A stretch of DNA of 64,000 nucleotides from contig NZ_MSYM01000011.1 of NCBI RefSeq assembly GCF_001938565.1, positions 186,001 through 250,000 on the forward strand, read 5' to 3'. The first letter of the stretch is position 1, and the number at the start of each line of letters is the position of its first letter. The position numbers were made by a program, and so were the translations under genes. The notes beneath the pieces are model-generated. The model was not told the origin of the DNA. It was given only the letters and a program-made list of their open reading frames with translations, and made no database searches. Shown one piece after another: positions 10,720 through 18,833 of this stretch. The DNA is from Rhodoferax antarcticus ANT.BR (GTDB lineage: Bacteria; Pseudomonadota; Gammaproteobacteria; Burkholderiales; Burkholderiaceae_C).

Positions 10720-11348
10720 GAAGGCTTCCTGTTGGGGTTGTCGATGTACTCGTCCAGCTTGGCAATGTCTTCGTCTTTGACATGCACCATGTCTTTGAGC
10801 TTCTTAATGTCGACCTCAGCCACGTCATCTCCGCGTGAGGGCCAGTCACCCACTTTCAGACAAATGATGCAGCGAATGATTTCTGCCAAACCCTGTAGCA
10901 GCAAAATCGCGCCAGCTATGGGGATGATGGTCTTGAACGGGTAAATCGGCGGGCCATCGGCGGTGATGTTCGAGTGCTCGTTGATGGCCCAGGAATCGGC
11001 GGCGAAGCTGTACCCAGCCCAAGCCAGCGCGACCACGCCCGGTATGAAAAACAGCAGATAAAGCGTCAGATCCAGGCCGGCTTGCAAGCGGGGCGGAAAA
11101 AAGCCGTACAGCACATCGCCCCGCACATGGCCGTTTTGCGACAGGGTGTAGGCCCCGGCGGTCATGAACAAGGTGCCGTACATCATGCTCATCACATCAA
11201 ACGCCCAGGGGTGGGGGTTGTCCAGCACGTAACGCGAGAACACCTCCCAGGAAATCATCAGCGTGAGTGCCAGGATCAGCCAGGCGCAGGTTCGACCCAC
11301 AAAGGCGCTGATCTTGTCTACCGACAGCAGAAATTTTTGCATCTTCAA
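10716..11348 (-). CDS. dctQ: TRAP transporter small permease DctQ
   Basis: Small membrane subunit that pairs with DctM. It has 210 residues and four hydrophobic segments (about 15-40, 50-70, 95-120, 145-170), with SWEVFSRYVLDNPHPWAFD matching the usual DctQ core. An unusual charged C-terminal tail (DVAEVDIKKLKDMVHVKDEDIAKLDEY, given in part) follows the last membrane segment; its role is unknown. It is separated from dctP by a hairpin-terminator, so it is probably expressed by partial read-through. Confidence 0.88.
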   Translation of the reverse strand: MKMQKFLLSVDKISAFVGRTCAWLILALTLMISWEVFSRYVLDNPHPWAFDVMSMMYGTLFMTAGAYTLSQNGHVRGDVLYGFFPPRLQAGLDLTLYLLFFIPGVVALAWAGYSFAADSWAINEHSNITADGPPIYPFKTIIPIAGAILLLQGLAEIIRCIICLKVGDWPSRGDDVAEVDIKKLKDMVHVKDEDIAKLDEYIDNPNRKPS

Positions 11349-11354
11349 CCCACA

Positions 11355-11394
11355 TCAAAAAATCAGCCATTCAGAGCAACCCTGAATGGCTGAT
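11355..11394 (-). terminator. hairpin between dctP and dctQ, likely attenuating terminator
   Basis: Perfect 13-bp inverted repeat ATCAGCCATTCAG / CTGAATGGCTGAT with a 7-nt loop. On the minus strand it is followed by TTTTTT. It sits directly after the dctP stop, so it could set a high binding-protein to permease ratio. Confidence 0.85.
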
Positions 11395-11417
11395 GAACGA
11401 GCGCCTAGAACAGGCGA

Positions 11418-12536
11418 TCAGGCTTTTTTGGCACCAAAGAAGTGGTTCACTGCCATGCGGCGGTTAACGTTGGTGTCCTGGTCCCACTTCACGGCGCGCA
11501 TAGCAAACACACGTTGCGACTCAAGAATTTCCTTGAACATGGGGTTTTCGGCAGATTTCTTCTCGATGATCTCTGACCACAGCTTGAGCTGGTCTTGCAG
11601 CACCGTGTCGGGTGTTTTGTAAAACTTGACCTTATCTTTGGTTTGCAGCTCGACATAGTCCTGCGAGTAGCGGTCGATGGCTTTCCATGACATATCTGCC
11701 GAGGCCGCCTCGGTAGCCCCGGCGATGACGGCTTTCATCTTGGCTGGCAGCGCGTCGTACTTGGTTTTGTTGAACATGATCTCGAAGGTTTCCGAGCACT
11801 GGTGGAAGCTTTGCAGCATGCAGACTTTGGACACATCCGGGAAACCTAATATGCGGTCAGACGACGCATTGTTGAACTCGGCGCCGTCCAGCAAACCTCG
11901 GTCCATGGCGGGCACAATCTCGCCGCCTGGCAGCGCGTTCACCGCGGCGCCCATGGCCGTGAACATGTCAATGGCCAAGCCATTTGTGCGGAACTTGAGG
12001 CCCTTGAAGTCAGCCGACTTGGTGATGGGCTTCTTGAACCAACCCAACGGCTGGGTCGCCATCGGGCCATACAGGAAGGACTGCACGTTCATGCCAATAG
12101 ACCCGTACAGCTTGGACAACAGCTCAGCGCCACCACCGTACTTGTGCCAGGCCAAGAGCATGTTGGCATCCATGCCGAAGGCCGGGCCGGAGTTCCACAG
12201 CGCCAGCGCGTTTTGCTTGCCGTAGTGATAACCCAGCACACCGTGTCCGCCGTCAAGCGTGCCTTTGGACACCGCTTCCAACAGGCTGAAAGCCGGCACC
12301 ACCGAACCCGCAGGCAACACTTCAATTTTCAGGTCGCCACCGGTCATGTCGTTGACCTTTTTGGCATAGTCCAGCGCGAATTCGTGGAAGATGTCTTTGG
12401 CAGGCCAAGTGCTTTGCCAGCGCATGCTGATCGGGCCGGTCTGCGCCTTGGCGATCATCGGTGCGGAAACGGCACCAGCGGCAACAACGGCGCCTTTAAG
12501 TAGGCTGCGCCGGCGAGGGGTTTTGCTATCGTTCAA
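11418..12536 (-). CDS. dctP: TRAP transporter substrate-binding protein DctP (Tat-exported)
   Basis: Periplasmic solute receptor for the adjacent DctQM. The start is set at a TTG (12536) because AGGAG lies 7 bp upstream on the minus strand. This gives NDSKTPRRRSLLKGAVVAAG, a twin-arginine signal peptide, with cleavage near IAKAQ. An ATG further upstream (12629) lacks such a site. The mature part (ISMRWQSTWPAKDIFHEFA, DGGHGVLGYHYGKQNALAL, LKFRTNGLAIDMFTAMGA) resembles the 2-oxoacid/lactate-type TRAP receptors (COG4663, TakP-like). The substrate is inferred only as a monocarboxylate or keto acid. 372 residues. Confidence 0.9.
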   Translation of the reverse strand: MNDSKTPRRRSLLKGAVVAAGAVSAPMIAKAQTGPISMRWQSTWPAKDIFHEFALDYAKKVNDMTGGDLKIEVLPAGSVVPAFSLLEAVSKGTLDGGHGVLGYHYGKQNALALWNSGPAFGMDANMLLAWHKYGGGAELLSKLYGSIGMNVQSFLYGPMATQPLGWFKKPITKSADFKGLKFRTNGLAIDMFTAMGAAVNALPGGEIVPAMDRGLLDGAEFNNASSDRILGFPDVSKVCMLQSFHQCSETFEIMFNKTKYDALPAKMKAVIAGATEAASADMSWKAIDRYSQDYVELQTKDKVKFYKTPDTVLQDQLKLWSEIIEKKSAENPMFKEILESQRVFAMRAVKWDQDTNVNRRMAVNHFFGAKKA

Positions 12537-12814
12537 GGGAGTCTCCTGTGGATGGAATGGGAAGGGTTGATTTTTATCAGTATCCAGATAGCGCAGCGCT
12601 AGGGTTTTCACTCGTCTCGGGTGAAGCATTCAAAAAAGACTTTTTACTTTTTTGCAGGCTATGGCGTCCCAAACACCGTATTGCCTTGTCGTGTTGGTGA
12701 CAATGGCGGCGCGGTCATTGGCTTGGCCTGGCATCTGTCGGTATATTTAAGGCCAGCGCCGTCGTCCGACGGCAACCCTGACTCTTTGTGATTTAACCAA
12801 CCGGACTGCTCACC

Positions 12815-13927
12815 ATGAAACCTATCCAACTGTTTGATACCGCCTCTTCAACCTTCACCTATATTTTGTTTGACGCCGCCAGCCGCGAGGCGGTCATCAT
12901 TGACCCGGTGGACGACCAGGTGCAGCGCGACCTGGAGGTGCTGCGTGAGTACGGCCTGAAACTCATTTGGGCGCTGGAAACTCACGCCCATGCCGACCAC
13001 ATCACCAGCGCGGGTCAACTGGCCGAGCTGGCGGGTGCCAAAACCACGGCGCCTGCAGGCTGCGGCATCACCACCGCGTCAGTGCAGCTGGCCGATGGCG
13101 AGGTGCTGCGCTTTGGCGCCGAGCAAATCCGTGCGCTGCACACCCCCGGTCACACTGCGGGCAGCATGAGTTTTGTCTGGCGCGACCATGTGTTTACCGG
13201 TGACACGCTGTTGATCGACGGTTGCGGCCGCACCGATTTTCAATCAGGCAGCAGTGCGGCGCTGTTCCACAGCCTGACCGAGGTGCTTTTCAAGCTGCCC
13301 GACGACACCACCGTCTGGCCAGGGCACGATTACCAGGGGCTCACCCAGTCCAGTATTGGCCGGGAAAAAGCCACCAACGCCCGTGTAGCGGGCAAAACCC
13401 AGGCCGAGTTCGTCGCCATCATGGACGCTTTGAACCTGCCCCCGCCCAAGCGCATTCAGGAAGCGGTGCCTGCCAACCTGCAATCGGGCCTGCGGCACGA
13501 CGCGCCCGTAGCGCACGAACTGGTGCAGCGCCAGGCTGACGGGTATGCGGGCGATGTGTCTGCCACCCTGGCTTACCAGTGGTTTGAGGCGGGTGAGGCG
13601 GTGCTGGTGGATGTGCGCACCGACGCCGAGCGCGCTTGGGTGGGCTTTGTGCCCGGCGCCGTTCCGGTAGCCTGGAAGCAGTGGCCCGGCATGGACATGA
13701 ACCCTGAATTTGACAACCAGGTGCTGGCGGCCGGGCCCGCGGACAAGAAGGTGCTGTTTTTGTGCCGCAGCGGGGTGCGCTCAGTGGCGGCAGCCAAGCG
13801 TGCCACCGAGTTGGGCTTGCAGGCTTACAACATTCTGGAAGGTTTTGAAGGCGACCCCGATACGAACGCCCAGCGCAACCGCCGTGGCGGCTGGCGCTTC
13901 AACGGGCTGCCCTGGCGCCAGGGCTAG
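12815..13927 (+). CDS. persulfide dioxygenase-rhodanese fusion protein
   Basis: Two-domain sulfur enzyme of 370 residues. Residues ~1-235 are an ETHE1-like metallo-beta-lactamase fold with the iron site [26 protein letters not shown] and [19 protein letters not shown]; in this family it oxidises glutathione persulfide to sulfite. Residues ~265-370 are a rhodanese domain with [15 protein letters not shown] and the active loop CRSGVRS, whose Cys accepts sulfane sulfur. The same architecture is known from Burkholderia (PRF). It detoxifies sulfide-derived persulfides. It is transcribed alone from a ~280-bp region shared divergently with dctP, which holds the short hairpin GCCGTCG-TCC-GACGGC. Confidence 0.93.
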   Translation: MKPIQLFDTASSTFTYILFDAASREAVIIDPVDDQVQRDLEVLREYGLKLIWALETHAHADHITSAGQLAELAGAKTTAPAGCGITTASVQLADGEVLRFGAEQIRALHTPGHTAGSMSFVWRDHVFTGDTLLIDGCGRTDFQSGSSAALFHSLTEVLFKLPDDTTVWPGHDYQGLTQSSIGREKATNARVAGKTQAEFVAIMDALNLPPPKRIQEAVPANLQSGLRHDAPVAHELVQRQADGYAGDVSATLAYQWFEAGEAVLVDVRTDAERAWVGFVPGAVPVAWKQWPGMDMNPEFDNQVLAAGPADKKVLFLCRSGVRSVAAAKRATELGLQAYNILEGFEGDPDTNAQRNRRGGWRFNGLPWRQG

Positions 13928-13985
13928 CAGCTTTGCCCCAAGTTGGGGCGCTTTTCGCCCCTGTTTTGTGCCGATAATCCGCGCC

Positions 13986-14750
13986 ATGACTTTTTTGGCG
14001 ATCGACATTGGCAACACCCGGCTCAAGTGGTCGCTGTATGCCTCGGCAACGCGTGACGCAGCGATGCTGGCGCAGGGCGTTGAATTTCTGGAGCACATCG
14101 AAAAACTGGCCGAAGGCGGCTGGGCCAGCATTGCCCCGCCGCGCCATGTGCTGGGTTGCGTGGTGGCGGGTGATACGGTGCGCCGCCGGGTTCAAGAGCA
14201 GATGGAGCAGTGGGACGTGTTCCCTCAGTGGGTGGTGGCCAGTAGCTATGAGGCGGGCGTGAACAATGGCTACGACTACCCGGCCCGCCTGGGTGCTGAC
14301 CGCTGGGTGGCGATGATTGGCGCCTGGCACCGCTGTCTGGCGCGCGGCCCGGCCCGCCCGTTGGTGGTGGTGATGGTGGGTACCGCCGTCACGGTGGATG
14401 CCATTGACGCCAGCGGCCGCTTTCTGGGCGGGCTGATCCTGCCGGGCCACGGCATCATGTTGCGTGCCCTGGAATCTGGCACCGCCGGGCTGCATGTGCC
14501 TACCGGCAATGTTGTCGAATTCCCCACCAACACCAGCGATGCGCTCACCAGCGGCGGCACCTTTGCCATCGCCGGGGCAGTAGAGCGCATGGTGGCGCAT
14601 CTGCGCCAGCGTTGCGGTGCTGAGCCCTGCTGCGTGATGACCGGCGGCGCCGGCTGGAAGATGGCCCCCAGCATGCCCAGCCAGTTTGAGCTGGTGGATA
14701 ACCTGCTGTTTGACGGCTTGCTGGAAATGGCAGCCCGCCGGTTTGTGTAA
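13986..14750 (+). CDS. coaX: type III pantothenate kinase CoaX
   Basis: First step of coenzyme A synthesis: ATP-dependent phosphorylation of pantothenate. The ATG at 13986 gives 254 residues beginning [20 protein letters not shown], the phosphate-binding DIGNT motif of the ASKHA fold. [20 protein letters not shown] and [15 protein letters not shown] carry the catalytic Asp and metal site, and [20 protein letters not shown] follows. In many Betaproteobacteria coaX follows birA; here it follows the persulfide gene by 58 bp. Confidence 0.93.
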   Translation: MTFLAIDIGNTRLKWSLYASATRDAAMLAQGVEFLEHIEKLAEGGWASIAPPRHVLGCVVAGDTVRRRVQEQMEQWDVFPQWVVASSYEAGVNNGYDYPARLGADRWVAMIGAWHRCLARGPARPLVVVMVGTAVTVDAIDASGRFLGGLILPGHGIMLRALESGTAGLHVPTGNVVEFPTNTSDALTSGGTFAIAGAVERMVAHLRQRCGAEPCCVMTGGAGWKMAPSMPSQFELVDNLLFDGLLEMAARRFV

Positions 14751-14765
14751 ATAAGCCGATAATCT

Positions 14766-14785
14766 AACTGTAAATAAATACAGTT
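14766..14785. promoter_or_regulatory. inverted repeat directly before the methyltransferase start
   Basis: AACTGT, 8 bp of A/T, then ACAGTT. It ends one base before the first ATG of the methyltransferase gene. The position fits an operator or a translation-blocking hairpin; no controller gene is visible nearby. Confidence 0.45.
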
Positions 14786-14786
14786 A

Positions 14787-15758
14787 ATGATGTCAAACAT
14801 GAATTCTCTTGAACTCTGCGCTGGTGCTGGTGGACAGGCCCTAGGACTGGAACGCTCTGGTTTTGAGCACGAAGCTTTGGTCGAGATTGATGCGGCTGCC
14901 TGCAACACGCTGCGGCAAAATCGTCCGCATTGGAACGTGATTGAGGGCGATTTGTCGCAATTTGACGCGACTTCTTTTCGCGGTGTGGATTTGGTAGCGG
15001 GTGGCGTGCCTTGCCCCCCGTTTTCAAAAGCGGGCAAACAACTGGGTGCAAGCGACGCCCGTGACATGTTCCCCCAGGCGATTCGCATCGTCAGCGAGAC
15101 ACGCCCGCAAGCGGTCATGCTGGAAAACGTCAGAGGTTTGCTGGACGCAGCCTTTGCAGATTATCGGCAGCACATTGCGACGCAGCTGACAGCCATGGGC
15201 TACTGGGTCGACTGGCATCTCTTCAATGCAGCTGACTTCGGCGTCAGCCAACTTCGCCCGCGTGTCATTTGCGTGGCCCTTCGCCATGAAGTTGCTGAAC
15301 ATTTTCATTGGCCAGTTCCAAGTCTGCAACTGCCACCGACGGTGGGGAACCTTCTTGACGACTTGATGAAAGCCAAGGGCTGGAGAGGTGCTGAGGCTTG
15401 GCGCATGAAAGCCAACGGTATCGCGCCCACCTTAGTGGGCGGCAGCAAAAAGCATGGCGGACCAGACCTTGGGCCGACGCGCTCACGGCAGGCCTGGTTG
15501 ACACTTGGCGTGGACGCAAGGGGCTTGGCTGATGAAGCGCCCGACGAGGACTTTACTGGCATGCCACGTCTGACCACGCGCATGTGTGCACGTGTTCAGG
15601 GTTTTCCTGATGGCTGGCAGTTTGCAGGAAAGAAAACCCCTGTCTATCGGCAAGTTGGCAATGCCTTCCCACCACCCGTTGCACATGCGGTCAGTGCCGA
15701 AATTGCGCTGGCCATTGAAAAAGCTGCGGCAACCCGACTGTTTAAAAGGGCGGCGTAA
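14787..15758 (+). CDS. DNA (cytosine-5)-methyltransferase of a restriction-modification pair
   Basis: C5-methylates a DNA site using S-adenosylmethionine. The 323 residues hold the ordered motifs: LELCAGAGGQALGLERSGF (I), VPCPPFSKAG (IV, catalytic Cys), MLENVRGLL (VI, ENV), FGVSQLRPRVICVAL (VIII, QxRxR), a variable target-recognition region around 200-265, and YRQVGNAFPPPVAHAV (X). Two possible starts lie 12 bp apart (ATGATG or the ATG of MNSLEL). The stop overlaps the next start (TAATG), so translation is coupled to the HNH gene. The recognition site cannot be read from sequence. Confidence 0.92.
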   Translation: MMSNMNSLELCAGAGGQALGLERSGFEHEALVEIDAAACNTLRQNRPHWNVIEGDLSQFDATSFRGVDLVAGGVPCPPFSKAGKQLGASDARDMFPQAIRIVSETRPQAVMLENVRGLLDAAFADYRQHIATQLTAMGYWVDWHLFNAADFGVSQLRPRVICVALRHEVAEHFHWPVPSLQLPPTVGNLLDDLMKAKGWRGAEAWRMKANGIAPTLVGGSKKHGGPDLGPTRSRQAWLTLGVDARGLADEAPDEDFTGMPRLTTRMCARVQGFPDGWQFAGKKTPVYRQVGNAFPPPVAHAVSAEIALAIEKAAATRLFKRAA

Positions 15759-16345
15759 TGGCCATTCCTAAGGTTAAACAACACGCCATAGCCAGAGGTG
15801 CACGCGCCAAGTTGAGGGCCTACTTTCTTGCGCATCTGGGTCTTGTGTTGGGATCAGATGAACTCCGATTGGTCGCAGGCAACATCAGTGAATGGGCGCG
15901 GCGCATTCGCGAGTTACGCTCAGAAGAGGGTTATCTCATCCTGACCCACAACGATAGGGCTGATTTGAAACCCGGCGAATACTTGCTTGAGACTGCCAAG
16001 CCCTAACCCGCTTTTGCCAGAGGCGTTTCCAAAGAAACCCGCGCCTTTGTACTGGATCGCAACGGGTTTACCTGTCAGATGTGTGGTGCCGTCGCAGGCG
16101 AAGCACATCCCTATGACCCAACCAGAAAAACCCGCTTGCACATCGGCCATGTCCTAGACAAGAGCTTGGGTGGTTCTGACGACGCCAACAATCTGAAAGC
16201 CATCTGTTCGGTCTGCAATGAAGGTGCCGCGAACGTCACCCTGCAACGCCCCGACCTGAACAAACTCCTGGTGCAAGTCCGACGCGCCACCGCTGCCGAT
16301 CAGCGCGAACTGCTTAAGTGGTTGAAGACAAAATTCAAGGAATGA
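15758..16345 (+). pseudogene. HNH restriction endonuclease gene split by one in-frame stop
   Basis: Two open segments share one frame: 15758-16006 (82 aa, MAIPKVKQHAIARGARAKLR to GEYLLETAKP), TAA at 16004-16006, then PAFARGVSKETRAFVLDRNG running on to 16345. Read through the stop it gives a ~195-residue HNH nuclease: CQMC and CSVC zinc pairs, RLHIGHVLDKSLGG as the HNH core, then NNLKAICSVCNEG. The N-terminal half has RIRELRSEEGY and HNDRADLKPGEYLLE, which I recall from nucleases paired with C5-methyltransferases. Either the nuclease is dead, leaving an orphan methylase, or the stop is read through, or it is a sequence error. An ATG at 16079 could start a shortened HNH protein, but that would lose the N-terminal domain and the first residues before CQMC. 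Confidence 0.8.
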
Positions 16346-16435
16346 ATTTGGCGGCAAATTTTGCGCGAATGTCATCGGCCTTAGTAAGCGGTGACGGTAA
16401 TAACAACAGACAAAGCGATCATTTGCATAAAAAAT

Positions 16436-16480
16436 GCCTGTAGCCCTTGTTCAGACTGCATATCGCGCTACAGTTTTGAT
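16436..16480 (-). repeat. mini-repeat copy 5
   Basis: GCCTGTAGCCCTTGTTCAG, then ACTGCATATCGCGCTACAG. A diverged reverse-orientation copy between the convergent HNH and amidohydrolase genes. It overlaps the last codons of the amidohydrolase. Confidence 0.65.
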
Positions 16481-17679
16481 AAGGGTTGCGTCAACCACTT
16501 TTGCGCCAGCCGCACCCAGTAAGTGGCCCCCAGCGGCAGCAGCGCGTCGTTGAAGTCGTAACTGGCGTTGTGCAGCATGCACGGCCCGGCGCCGTGGCCC
16601 ATTTCGCGGTGGTCGCCGTCACCGTTGGCGATGAACGCATAGCACCCCGGCTTTTGCAGCAGCATGAAAGAAAAGTCTTCCGCGCCCATGGTCGGTTCCT
16701 GCACCTGGACCTTGTCGGCGCCCACAATGTCGGCCATCACCTGGCGGCAAAACTCGGCCTCAGCGGCGCTGTTGATGGTGGGCGGGTAATTGCGCCGGAA
16801 TTCAAACTCGGCACTCAGGCCAAACGCCGCGCAGAGCTGTGTCGTCATGTCCTGCATGCGCTGCTCAATGGCATCCAGTACCTCCAGCGAAAAGGTGCGC
16901 ACCGTGCCTTGCAGCTCCACTGTATTGGGGATGACGTTGGTAGCTTCGCCCGCGTGGATCATGGTGACCGAGATCACCCCAGCGTCGATCGGTTTGATAT
17001 TGCGGCTGATGATGCTCTGAAACCCCTGCACCAGTTGACACGCCACTGGCACCGGGTCCAGCGCGTTATGCGGCATGGCGGCGTGGCCGCCTTTGCCTTG
17101 AATGATGATCTTGAATTCGTTGCTCGACGCCATCACCGGCCCGGCGCTGGCGGCAAAAAAACCGACATCGGAGCCCGGCCAGTTGTGCAGGCCAAACACG
17201 GCTTGCATGGGAAACTGTTCAAACAGGCCGTCTTTGATCATCTCGCGCGCGCCGCCGCCGCCTTCTTCGGCGGGCTGGAAGATCAGGTAAACCGTACCGT
17301 CAAAGTCGCGATTTTTTGCCAGGTACTGCGCAGCCGCCAGCAGCATGGCGGTGTGACCGTCGTGGCCGCAGGCGTGCATCTTGCCGGGCTCAAGGCTGGC
17401 GTGGGAAAAGGTGTTGGCCTCCTGCATGGGCAGCGCGTCCATGTCGGCGCGCAGGCCCAAAGCGCGGCCATTGGCACCGCCGTCACGCCCATGAACGATG
17501 CCGACCACGCCGGTGGTGCCGAGCCCGCGATGGATCGAGATGCCCCATTCGGTGAGCTTTTGCGCCACCACCTCAGCGGTGCGGATCTCTTTGAAGCACA
17601 GCTCCGGGTGGGCGTGAATGTCGCGGCGCAGGGTGGCGATTTCTGGGCTGTTCTGGGCGATGGCGTCGATGAGTTTCAT
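16468..17679 (-). CDS. M20 family amidohydrolase (hippurate hydrolase-like)
   Basis: Zinc-dependent cleavage of N-acyl amino acids. The ATG at 17679 gives 403 residues starting MKLIDAIAQNSPEIATLRRD. Typical sites are RRDIHAHPELCFKE, ALGLRADMDALPMQE, HACGHDGHTAMLLAAA (metal ligands), LIFQPAEEGGGGAREMI (catalytic Glu), the dimerisation domain from about 185, and GAEDFSFMLLQKPGCY near the end. Substrate is unassigned; hippurate or indole-acetyl amino acids are usual for this branch. The gene starts at the edge of the repeat island upstream. Confidence 0.9.
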   Translation of the reverse strand: MKLIDAIAQNSPEIATLRRDIHAHPELCFKEIRTAEVVAQKLTEWGISIHRGLGTTGVVGIVHGRDGGANGRALGLRADMDALPMQEANTFSHASLEPGKMHACGHDGHTAMLLAAAQYLAKNRDFDGTVYLIFQPAEEGGGGAREMIKDGLFEQFPMQAVFGLHNWPGSDVGFFAASAGPVMASSNEFKIIIQGKGGHAAMPHNALDPVPVACQLVQGFQSIISRNIKPIDAGVISVTMIHAGEATNVIPNTVELQGTVRTFSLEVLDAIEQRMQDMTTQLCAAFGLSAEFEFRRNYPPTINSAAEAEFCRQVMADIVGADKVQVQEPTMGAEDFSFMLLQKPGCYAFIANGDGDHREMGHGAGPCMLHNASYDFNDALLPLGATYWVRLAQKWLTQPLSKL

Positions 17680-17810
17680 GGCGGGTGGGGCAGGTTGCGT
17701 GGGGCCAAGTAGCTGGAAAGGCATTATGGTGCTGGGCTGGGAATCCTTTTTGTGGGTGGTGCTGTTGTGGCTTTAGGTTGTTGCTGGTGTTGGTGTTTTT
17801 GTGCATCGTT

Positions 17811-17863
17811 TGTGGGTCGTGGGTTGTGGGTTGTGGGTTGTGGGTTGTGGCTTGTGGCTTGTA
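17811..17863. repeat. short tandem TGTGGGT repeats
   Basis: About seven head-to-tail 7-mers (TGTGGGT, later TGTGGCT), a simple-sequence tract at the left of the repeat island. Confidence 0.85.
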
Positions 17864-17871
17864 GGTGCGCC

Positions 17872-17940
17872 GGGGTGGGTATGGCTGGGGGCCTCATGCT
17901 GGGGTTACCAGAAAAATCGGCCCCCAGCCATACCCACCCC
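17872..17940. repeat. long hairpin A of the repeat island
   Basis: Perfect 21-bp inverted repeat: left arm 17872-17892 (GGGGTGGGTATGGCTGGGGGC), counted here as GGGGTGGGTATGG plus CTGGGGGC, and right arm 17920-17940. The 27-nt loop is CTCATGCTGGGG then TTACCAGAAAAATCG. The loop is the reverse complement, with two differences, of the loop of hairpin B at 18161. Confidence 0.9.
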
Positions 17941-18160
17941 AGCTTGACCGGCGACTCGGATGTGCGAAGGATGGGAGACAGAACACCGAGGGCCGACCAC
18001 TTAAAGTTCGATGTTGTATCTGACTTGCGGTCGCAGCCACAACCACAGCCACAGCCGGCTTGGTCGTTGCGCCTACCGTTACGTTCACCGTCACCGTCAC
18101 TTCTGCCGTCTGATTTTGGCAACTGGTTTTCAAACCTCCGCGCCCCAAAGTCGTTGGTAG

Positions 18161-18236
18161 CACTGGGGCTGGCAGGGCCGGGTGCCGATTTTTCTGGTAC
18201 TCCAGCATGAGGCGCCCGGCCCTGCCTGCCCCAGTG
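18161..18236. repeat. long hairpin B of the repeat island
   Basis: Arms 18161-18186 and 18211-18236 (26 bp, two mismatches), loop GATTTTTCTGGTA then CTCCAGCATGA. Its stem sequence is unrelated to hairpin A while the loop is shared in inverted orientation. The right arm runs straight into the first unit of the 35-bp tandem array. Confidence 0.88.
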
Positions 18237-18702
18237 CCACCTGAGCCAGACGCACCACCCGTGCCCCAGTGCCACCTGAGCCAGACGCACCACCCGTGCC
18301 CCAGTGCCACCTGAGCCAGACGCACCACCCGTGCCCCCAGTGCCACCTGAGCCAGACGCACCACCCGTGCCCCAGTGCCACCTGAGCCAGACGCACCACC
18401 CGTGCCCCAGTGCCACCTGAGCCAGACGCACCACCCGTGCCCCAGTGCCACCTGAGCCAGACGCACCACCCGTGCCCCAGTGCCACCTGAGCCAGACGCA
18501 CCACCCGTGCCCCAGTGCCACCTGAGCCAGACGCACCACCCGTGCCCCAGTGCCACCTGAGCCAGACGCACCACCCGTGCCCCAGTGCCACCTGAGCCAG
18601 ACGCACCACCCGTGCCCCAGTGCCACCTGAGCCAGACGCACCACCCGTGCCCCGGTGCCACCTGAGCCAGACACACCACCCGTGCCCCAGTGCCACCTGA
18701 GC
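18232..18702. repeat. 35-bp minisatellite, 13 full units plus a partial
   Basis: Unit CAGTGCCACCTGAGCCAG then ACGCACCACCCGTGCCC. One unit (around 18302-18337) has an extra C, and the last full unit has two substitutions (CGGTGCC, ACACACC); otherwise the copies are identical. Since 35 is not a multiple of 3, any frame reads all three frames in turn, giving Gly/Trp/Val-rich artefact proteins. With hairpins A and B it fills the gene-free stretch 17680-18833, in which I see no credible gene. Confidence 0.95.
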
Positions 18703-18833
18703 AAGCGGTTTCACCGGTTTCCCTGTGCCCCAATGGCTCCAACTGCACGACCCGCAAGTTGGCAGTTTGGCTGTTGTGGATGCTCAAACCGGGATATGCT
18801 CTTTCCCACCTTTTCGCCCCGAAACAGCCCACC

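Noticed and set aside
17724-18704. Long Gly/Trp/Val-rich open frames across the minisatellite on the minus strand
   Set aside because: All three frames are open because the 35-bp unit lacks stops; the protein repeats are by-products of the DNA repeat and have no start or family support.
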